Shown: piece after piece, positions 13,005-20,226 of the stretch
Position numbering within the stretch: the stretch's first letter is position 1
How the letters are laid out: each line of letters starts with the position of its first letter
Origin: Paulinella micropora
Taxonomy: Eukaryota > Cercozoa > Imbricatea > Euglyphida
Direction of reading: 5' to 3'
Length of the DNA stretch: 30,940 nucleotides
NCBI GenBank assembly: GCA_009731375.1
Contig: BJOX01000249.1
Span: forward strand, 288,754 to 319,693
Notes under the pieces: model-generated
Databases searched by the model: none
What the model was told of the DNA's origin: nothing
The model's input: the letters and a program-made list of their open reading frames with translations, nothing else
Made by a program: the position numbers and the translations under genes

Positions 13005-13906
13005 NNNNNNNNNNNNNNNNNNNNNNNNNNNNNNNNNNNNNNNNNNNNNNNNNNNNNNNNNNNNNNNNNNNNNNNNNNNNNNNNNNNNNNNNNNNNNNNN
13101 NNNNNNNNNNNNNNNNNNNNNNNNNNNNNNNNNNNNNNNNNNNNNNNNNNNNNNNNNNNNNNNNNNNNNNNNNNNNNNNNNNNNNNNNNNNNNNNNNNNN
13201 NNNNNNNNNNNNNNNNNNNNNNNNNNNNNNNNNNNNNNNNNNNNNNNNNNNNNNNNNNNNNNNNNNNNNNNNNNNNNNNNNNNNNNNNNNNNNNNNNNNN
13301 NNNNNNNNNNNNNNNNNNNNNNNNNNNNNNNNNNNNNNNNNNNNNNNNNNNNNNNNNNNNNNNNNNNNNNNNNNNNNNNNNNNNNNNNNNNNNNNNNNNN
13401 NNNNNNNNNNNNNNNNNNNNNNNNNNNNNNNNNNNNNNNNNNNNNNNNNNNNNNNNNNNNNNNNNNNNNNNNNNNNNNNNNNNNNNNNNNNNNNNNNNNN
13501 NNNNNNNNNNNNNNNNNNNNNNNNNNNNNNNNNNNNNNNNNNNNNNNNNNNNNNNNNNNNNNNNNNNNNNNNNNNNNNNNNNNNNNNNNNNNNNNNNNNN
13601 NNNNNNNNNNNNNNNNNNNNNNNNNNNNNNNNNNNNNNNNNNNNNNNNNNNNNNNNNNNNNNNNNNNNNNNNNNNNNNNNNNNNNNNNNNNNNNNNNNNN
13701 NNNNNNNNNNNNNNNNNNNNNNNNNNNNNNNNNNNNNNNNNNNNNNNNNNNNNNNNNNNNNNNNNNNNNNNNNNNNNNNNNNNNNNNNNNNNNNNNNNNN
13801 NNNNNNNNNNNNNNNNNNNNNNNNNNNNNNNNNNNNNNNNNNNNNNNNNNNNNNNNNNNNNNNNNNNNNNNNNNNNNNNNNNNNNNNNNNNNNNNNNNNN
13901 NNNNNN
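13005..13906. other. Assembly gap (902 N)
   Basis: Unsequenced. SINE body enters from the left and a (TAT)n tract leaves on the right (13907-13921), so it may simply contain the rest of a SINE plus other repeats. Confidence 1.
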
Positions 13907-13917
13907 TATTATTATTA

Positions 13918-14205
13918 TTATTCACAGGGAGATCCTAAGTACATTGTCTTTTTTAATGGCATACCCTTGTATAAGGCGGATATCCTATGATATAGTATTA
14001 GGGGGCCAGTCCTAATAGCTATATCCGAAGTCGAGGTGTATGTACCCGACCCTGCGATATACCGACACAAGTAGAGATTGACCGTGCTCAGGTACGACAG
14101 TATATAATCTATCGTAAAAAATAATTTAATGAAAGTTTCAGAGAACATTTCATTTTCGAGAACATCATCCCAGGACTTGGAAAGGGTCATACCCGGGAAC
14201 ACCAT
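13918..14205 (-). CDS. Possible small ORF downstream of pol (95 codons)
   Basis: Lies between the end of pol and the 3' LTR and contains SKSWDDVLENEMF and a hydrophobic stretch IKLFFTIDYILSYL. No family recognised. It runs to the edge of the microsatellite. It could be a remnant of an accessory ORF or chance; the codon pattern alone does not decide. Confidence 0.2.
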   Translation of the reverse strand: MVFPGMTLSKSWDDVLENEMFSETFIKLFFTIDYILSYLSTVNLYLCRYIAGSGTYTSTSDIAIRTGPLILYHRISALYKGMPLKKTMYLGSPCE

Positions 14206-14412
14206 CGCTCAATACACTAGCGATCCCCGTATACGGTGTAGTATCATCGTCGATCGACCTTTCGCACTCGTATGTTGCGATCGAATGCCAAGTTATATCA
14301 CTGAGTCTTTTTAATATTCATATTGATAACTGATGATGCATGATCAAATCATGATACGCCGTGGGCAATCAATCAGTTTATTTGAGACGCATAAAGAAAA
14401 ATAGTTTCTTTG
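14206..14412 (-). other. 3' non-coding region after pol
   Basis: Immediately downstream of the pol stop on the - strand. An AATAAA hexamer (about 14378-14383) could serve as a poly(A) signal, but LTR elements usually use the LTR. Confidence 0.35.
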
Positions 14413-17400
14413 TCACTGCCTTCGTCGTCTGGCGCGGATTTCTTTGCCTGGTGGAGGACCACCAACAAAAGTCAGATCGAACTTTGACTGTTCGAGAATG
14501 TCCCAGATCTTATTAGGGATTCCGCCCAACGATAATTCAAAAGGGACATCAAGCACTCCTCTTGGCAGTGTCTGAATGGTCCACGCAGTGTAATCCTTGT
14601 CTCTGGGAGTAATTGTATCATCCCATGTCTCGAGACTTTTTGCGTCTTTATATACTGGCAGATAATGTCTTGCCTTTGGATCCTCAACCGGGTCCATACT
14701 TCTCCAGAACTGGAGTATCGGTTGTACTATCTTTGCGGCTGATGATATTTTGAGTGTCCGTGTGACACGCATCTGTCGTGGGACCGCCACGACCCGCATC
14801 AAGTATAAGTCTGAGAGAGTGTCATCAGCGACATGTTGTTCCGCTGGTCTCATCAGATAGAAAACATTTTTCACCCATGCGATGGTTGCTATCGCATCGC
14901 CTTCCTTCCATCGCTCATGGACAATCTCAACGTTGCCCGCGTTTGGGTCAGTGTCCGTCCCCTCCTCCTCCTGGTGGACGTCCTTTGATCTCATCGACCT
15001 CATCGCCTTCCTCGGTTGGTCGTTGATAAGATCATTCCGCGCTCTCCTTAGCTGCGCCTCTGTGATCTTCTCCTTCTTTCCGCTATGCTCTCGCGGAGAC
15101 TTGGACTGAGTCCCCACCGCGCTTATGCGGTCAGTCTTCTCCTTGCTGTCCACCTCACTCTCCTCCTTCTCAGCTATCGGTGCCCGATAAGCATCGTCTT
15201 GGTCTATGCCAGCCTCCTTGTGGATGGGCGGCACCTCTTTGAAATCATCCTTCATCCGTTTTAACGCCTCCTCAACGGATTCATCTTCCAGTAAGAAGGG
15301 ATCATACTTAATCAGCCTTCTTACATTCACAATTTGCACCTTCCCTCTACCCCTGATCTTGTAATTCAGAGGTCCCGTCTGTTCCATAATCTGATAAGGT
15401 CCTTTCCAGTGAGTGAACAGCTTAGAGCTGACTCCCTTCGGGACTTGAGGATGGTACAATAGTACAATATCCCCGACCTGGAACTTGATCTGATCCAAGT
15501 GCGCTTGTCGCACCCCTTCAGCATCAGTCTTTCGGCGCTCCGCCTCTCTATGCGCCCTGACTATTTGTTCCGCCTCCATCTTCACTCTAAGTCTCATCCC
15601 AAACAACTCATCCGCATCCGCCCAAGTGTCTTTTGGGTGAAGGAGCGAAGTCGGGATATCAGGCTCACGCCCATATACTAACTGATATGGCGAGATTGAG
15701 CTCTTCGAGCCTCCTAACGCCGTAGAGGGTAGACAGTTCATTGCAAACGCAAATGATGGTGCTGCCTCGACCCATGCTCTTTGATTCTCCTTCTTCGTGC
15801 AATACATCTTTAGCGAGGCTTTGAGGGGTCTGTGTACCCGCTCGATTTTCCCATTTGCTCGCGGGTTATAGGCAGTAACATATTGCCATTTCATCCCGTA
15901 ATACTTAGATAGTTTGTCGATGACCTCGTTATTAAAGTCCGAGCCTCGATCAGAACATATCTTTCTTGGTACTCCGATCTGTGAGATGATCCTATCGATC
16001 AGCGCCTCGGCCGTCGTCTTGCCGGTAACGTCTTTGACAGGGATGATCCACACATAGTTGGTGGCTCTGTCAATAGCCGTAAGGAGGTATTTGTAACCAT
16101 CCTTCGATTCTGGGAAAGGTCCCACATGATCAATGTGTATAAACTCAAACATCCCCGCATGAAGAGGAAATTCGCCAATCAGGCCGAAATTTGCCTTCAG
16201 TGGTGTTTTGTTTATCTTGCACGGGATGCATGCATCCACCGCCTGATCTATCTCCTCCTTCATCTTCTTCCACCAGAATCGCCTCGCTACGAACATATGA
16301 GTTCGTTGTCGACCCGGATGCGCCAAAAGTGGGCAATTGTGGGCTGCGACAAATATAAATCGTCTCAGACTCTCCGGTACCCAAAGGGTCCATTTGTCCG
16401 GCTGTGACGCATAGCGACCGTGAAGGCCCTTGTACCACAGTAGACCATCTCTCCATCCCATCTCCTTCATCTGATCTTTGATCGCTTTCGTCATCCGTAG
16501 CTCATCCGGGTTCTGATATAACTGTATCAGTTCTTTAAACTCCGGATCTTGAGCCTGTTGTTGCCTCCATGCGGTAGGCGAGGCTATATGGATAGTACCA
16601 TCTTCTAGCCGTACCCCGATTCTTTCCGGGTCATCGTCTAGGTCACTTCTCCGCTCTTGAGGAGGCTCCGCATAAACTTCCTGCGTCTCCTCTTCCTCTC
16701 TTATGTTCGCCTTCGCATTCTCATATACCTCATAGGACCACTCAGCGTCCTCCTGGGTATGTAGCTCACAACATATCCCGTGATCCGGGCCTTGTGGACT
16801 GTACCGTAGACCTGTGCGGTCATATCGGACTCCACTCGCCATCTCCATCGCCTCAATGTGGCTGACCTCATACACCTTGTCAGTGGACAAGTCTTCCATC
16901 TCCACCGTGGACACCAACGCCGATACTTCTGAGTTAAACTCTAGCCTAGAGAGGCTATCAGCGACCACATTTCGCTTTCCCGGTAGATGGACCATTGTAA
17001 AATCGAAACAAGACAAGAACGCTTGCCACCGCGCCAGCCGTCCCGTCTGTTCATGATTCATCAACCATAACAGGTTATGATGATCAGTTCTGACAGTAAA
17101 TTGAGGTCCTCCCCACAAATACTCTCTGAGCCTCTTGAGGGCCCATACTACCGCCAACGCCTCTCTTTGCCTTGTGCAATAGTTTCTCTCCGCCGCACAC
17201 AACTTCCTACTAATAAACATGATTGGGCGTAATTTCTTCTCCTCATCCTCTTGTTGTAATACAGCCCCAATCGCAAACTTAGATGCGTCTGTATCGACTA
17301 CGAATTGTTTCGTAAAGTCGGGCATCGTTAACACCAGTCCTCCGTCTTTCGGGTCTTTGTAAATGAGATCTTTGAGCGCATGAAACGCTTGCAAAGCCTC

Positions 17401-18729
17401 TTCGTCCCACTTCTCAAAGTCTCCAAAATCTATCATTTTCTCCACTTTAGCCCGTGTTGCACCCCAATCGGGTATAAACTGGCTATAGTATTGCGCCATC
17501 GCAAGGAATGAGTGCAATTCAGTGCGGTTCTTCGGTATCGGTCGATTCATAATCTCCTCCCTCTTCTCTTTGGATATCGAGACTCGATTATGGGAGATCT
17601 CGTACCCTAAGTATGTCACACTCGTCTTGGCAAGTTGACACTTCTTTAGATTGCACTTCAGGCCAAAAGCTCCGATGCGCCTGAATATATCGGACAAATG
17701 ATCGATATGCTCCTCCATTGTGTTAGAGTATACGATAATGTCATCGATATAGCAAAATGCATATTCTCCCGCCTTCTGTCCCCGCCTTCTCATAAAGCCA
17801 CCGTCAGACAAATCATCGTACTGACTGCTCAACATCTTCTGCATCGCCTTCTGGAAAAGTCCTGGGGCTTGCTTGAGGCCCATCGGAAGCACTTTCCATT
17901 GGTATATTTCCATACCCACCACAAACGCCGTCAGCCATCTGGACTTTTCCTCCAGTGGTATCTGCCAGAAGCCATTCTTAAGGTCAATGACCGAATAGAA
18001 TTTTGCATTCCGCAGTACTCTCCTTCCTTCTTCTAATGTCGGGAGAGGATTTCTCTCTTCCTCCAGCACCTTGTTAACACGAGCATAGTTAACTGTCAGG
18101 CGCCATTCTCCTCCTGGCTTCGGCACTATTCTCGGTTGTGAGACTATTGAGGATGTTGATCTCTCAATAAAGTCCTCATTGAGCAGCTGTCTTGCTAGCT
18201 CCTCCGCTATCTTCGCCTCATGTATACTCAAATTCGCCCTTCGTGGTGCCGGTGACGGCTCCGCACCCGGTATTTTGTAAATAACCGCAGTGAAATCTTC
18301 AGGCTTGACACCACCTGCATGTGGAGGGTCAAAAATTTCCTTGTTCGCCTCTAATTTGGCTTTTAAAAGCTCCTTCTCCTTCTCCGTGCCTACTCCTTCT
18401 TCCAATATTTTCCGCGCCGCCTCTTGAAAATCTTCATCAGACATCTGCTTATGCTGCTTGAGGGGTTCTCTGTCCTCCTCCAAGCCTAAGTCCTCTTCCG
18501 AGACATCATCTAGGCCCGTCTTTTCATACGTGACCGTGTCCGGCTCATCATCTTTACCGAGCTCCACCAGCATGTCAATGAGTCTCGCGTATTGCAAAGG
18601 AGCTTTACGGGTGTAAAAACCATCAAAGCATGTGAATGCTTGCGGTATCAATTTCAACTTGTCGAGGTCTCTGAGCTTCCGCTTGTATGCACTGCTCTGC
18701 TCACGAGTTCCCATACGACAAGCCACCAT
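14413..18729 (-). CDS. pol: Pol: reverse transcriptase, RNase H, integrase (1438 aa)
   Basis: The ATG at 18727-18729 is the first in frame after a TGA. RT spans about residues 185-385: motif A VIDLKNG (Asp249), then PMGLKQAP and YIDD (327-330). RNase H spans about 475-595 with Asp479/Asp481, Glu523, TDHH (Asp549) and VVADSLSR (Asp591). Integrase has His797/His804 and CIPC (834-837) as a zinc module. Its core Asp867, Asp927 and Glu963 give exact D-35-E spacing. WKGPYQI at 1108-1114 is the GPY motif of gypsy integrases. All catalytic residues are present. About 290 further residues, acidic then basic, end in PGKEIRARRRRQ and match no family I recognise. The product would copy and integrate element RNA. 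Confidence 0.95.
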   Translation of the reverse strand: MVACRMGTREQSSAYKRKLRDLDKLKLIPQAFTCFDGFYTRKAPLQYARLIDMLVELGKDDEPDTVTYEKTGLDDVSEEDLGLEEDREPLKQHKQMSDEDFQEAARKILEEGVGTEKEKELLKAKLEANKEIFDPPHAGGVKPEDFTAVIYKIPGAEPSPAPRRANLSIHEAKIAEELARQLLNEDFIERSTSSIVSQPRIVPKPGGEWRLTVNYARVNKVLEEERNPLPTLEEGRRVLRNAKFYSVIDLKNGFWQIPLEEKSRWLTAFVVGMEIYQWKVLPMGLKQAPGLFQKAMQKMLSSQYDDLSDGGFMRRRGQKAGEYAFCYIDDIIVYSNTMEEHIDHLSDIFRRIGAFGLKCNLKKCQLAKTSVTYLGYEISHNRVSISKEKREEIMNRPIPKNRTELHSFLAMAQYYSQFIPDWGATRAKVEKMIDFGDFEKWDEEALQAFHALKDLIYKDPKDGGLVLTMPDFTKQFVVDTDASKFAIGAVLQQEDEEKKLRPIMFISRKLCAAERNYCTRQREALAVVWALKRLREYLWGGPQFTVRTDHHNLLWLMNHEQTGRLARWQAFLSCFDFTMVHLPGKRNVVADSLSRLEFNSEVSALVSTVEMEDLSTDKVYEVSHIEAMEMASGVRYDRTGLRYSPQGPDHGICCELHTQEDAEWSYEVYENAKANIREEEETQEVYAEPPQERRSDLDDDPERIGVRLEDGTIHIASPTAWRQQQAQDPEFKELIQLYQNPDELRMTKAIKDQMKEMGWRDGLLWYKGLHGRYASQPDKWTLWVPESLRRFIFVAAHNCPLLAHPGRQRTHMFVARRFWWKKMKEEIDQAVDACIPCKINKTPLKANFGLIGEFPLHAGMFEFIHIDHVGPFPESKDGYKYLLTAIDRATNYVWIIPVKDVTGKTTAEALIDRIISQIGVPRKICSDRGSDFNNEVIDKLSKYYGMKWQYVTAYNPRANGKIERVHRPLKASLKMYCTKKENQRAWVEAAPSFAFAMNCLPSTALGGSKSSISPYQLVYGREPDIPTSLLHPKDTWADADELFGMRLRVKMEAEQIVRAHREAERRKTDAEGVRQAHLDQIKFQVGDIVLLYHPQVPKGVSSKLFTHWKGPYQIMEQTGPLNYKIRGRGKVQIVNVRRLIKYDPFLLEDESVEEALKRMKDDFKEVPPIHKEAGIDQDDAYRAPIAEKEESEVDSKEKTDRISAVGTQSKSPREHSGKKEKITEAQLRRARNDLINDQPRKAMRSMRSKDVHQEEEGTDTDPNAGNVEIVHERWKEGDAIATIAWVKNVFYLMRPAEQHVADDTLSDLYLMRVVAVPRQMRVTRTLKISSAAKIVQPILQFWRSMDPVEDPKARHYLPVYKDAKSLETWDDTITPRDKDYTAWTIQTLPRGVLDVPFELSLGGIPNKIWDILEQSKFDLTFVGGPPPGKEIRARRRRQ

Positions 18730-18765
18730 TGCTTGCGAGAGGGTACCGGTATAGGATGATCAATA

Positions 18766-20226
18766 TTAAATAAGCCGGTCCCTTATTTCCTGCGCCCATA
18801 TCGCCTTCTCATTATATGGCAGGATAACAGTATACGGCTTATTATTTTCGAATAAAGTCCGTAAGCATTTCTTCACTTCAGACAGTGAACGCGGCCACGT
18901 CGGCTCGTCACCCCAGAAATCAGTAATAAAACTTTTAATAGTTTCTGGTGGAGTATCCGGGATTCGCCCCGTTCTCCTTGGTACAAACGCCTCCCTTTTT
19001 TCTTCTCCTACTTTCGCATGGAAACAGTATCCGTTAGTAATATGGACATCTGTTCCTACTCCTTCCGCGAATCTCGCCAACGACGGGCTTCTTTGTGCGA
19101 CACATATAATCTCCTCCTTTCGCTTCTCGATTAAGTCATCAATAGACTTTTTGTCCCAATGGCATGTCGGAACTGTGACAGTGCACACTTGGGATTCCCA
19201 ATTGTCGGTCCAGGACAGTTCATCCGGTCTTACGACATGGGGGTGAACGTACACCTCAAGTGCCTCATGTGCGATGGCCATCTTTTTGTGATCCGTCGCT
19301 AGACTCAGCTCATAAGCCTCATAAGAGTCAGTAGCGTTGAAGGGATCAATATCGTTCTCTTCTCCTCTTTTTACTCCATATATCACTCGCCGTGCGGCGC
19401 AATCAATCACAGCCCCCATCGTAGCCAATTGGTCATACGATAGTAATATTGACCCGTGGTAACCGGGGACGACATAGAGGTCCATACGGTATACTCGTGC
19501 GGATTTCAATTTAAAGGTCAGTGTGATGATTCCCGTGATATCCGTCCGGCTGCTCACTCCTTTGAGAGTGCCCGTTGACTTTTTCATATTTCCGTCCACC
19601 CAGTCCCGGTATCGATTAAAAAACTTCCTGCCGACAATATTAATATTCGCCATCGTATCATTACCAACTTTTAATATTGTCTTCAATGTTTCACAATAAA
19701 GTTCCGTATAACACAGAGCATCGGGCCTGTGTATATTGGCTGCGAGAACAAGAACTTTACGTTCCAAATTTTGGAGTCTTGTCTCTAAGTTTTTCAACTC
19801 CTCCTTCTTCTCCTCCTGCTTCACCTCATTAACATTTTTATTATTCTGCGGTACTGGTGCGTTTACTATTTGAGCGACATTGTCTTGTGGTACTTGAGTA
19901 CACACATTGTCTTTTTGCTCGCCACCCGCCGCGACCGTAGACATTGAGTCTGTTCGTGGTTGTTTGCTTGGCCGAGGCGATACGTCTGCCATTGGCCTCC
20001 TCGCCTCCATCGCAAGTCTCGCCTTCCTATTTGCATCAGTTATCATTGGTAACCGTGCTGTATGAACGGGTATGAGACTACCTTGGGGCTGCAGTCTCTG
20101 TGTACCCACATCTTTGTTTTCACATAGAGGAAGCGTTGGCCCAGTCTGCACAACAGCATTAGAAAGCACTGTGACTTTAGGGTTAAACTTCACAGTCTTC
20201 TCCTTCCTCTCTTCTTCCCCCTCCAG
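18766..20226 (-). CDS. Retropepsin-like protease ORF, same frame as gag
   Basis: Open from directly after the gag TGA (20227-20229) to a TAA at 18766-18768. The first ATG is only at 20044-20046, and a GTG lies at 20191-20193. Numbering from that GTG, residues about 122-150 are a charged helical or coiled-coil segment. GNDTMANINIVGRKF follows at about 177-190. About 70 residues on, GSILLSYDQLATMGAVIDC matches the second half of retroviral-type aspartic proteases (ILG.D.L...GA.ID). The expected D-T/S-G-A catalytic motif therefore reads D-T-M-A here, with Met181 replacing Gly. It lies between gag and pol, where a protease belongs. It may be inactive or divergent; the fold assignment is by motif only. 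Confidence 0.65.
   Translation of the reverse strand: MEGEEERKEKTVKFNPKVTVLSNAVVQTGPTLPLCENKDVGTQRLQPQGSLIPVHTARLPMITDANRKARLAMEARRPMADVSPRPSKQPRTDSMSTVAAGGEQKDNVCTQVPQDNVAQIVNAPVPQNNKNVNEVKQEEKKEELKNLETRLQNLERKVLVLAANIHRPDALCYTELYCETLKTILKVGNDTMANINIVGRKFFNRYRDWVDGNMKKSTGTLKGVSSRTDITGIITLTFKLKSARVYRMDLYVVPGYHGSILLSYDQLATMGAVIDCAARRVIYGVKRGEENDIDPFNATDSYEAYELSLATDHKKMAIAHEALEVYVHPHVVRPDELSWTDNWESQVCTVTVPTCHWDKKSIDDLIEKRKEEIICVAQRSPSLARFAEGVGTDVHITNGYCFHAKVGEEKREAFVPRRTGRIPDTPPETIKSFITDFWGDEPTWPRSLSEVKKCLRTLFENNKPYTVILPYNEKAIWAQEIRDRLI

Noticed and set aside
18729-20193. GTG at 20191-20193 as the true protease start
   Set aside because: A non-ATG start is unlikely in a eukaryotic nuclear mRNA; the frame is open back to the gag TGA, so readthrough or a downstream ATG is more plausible.
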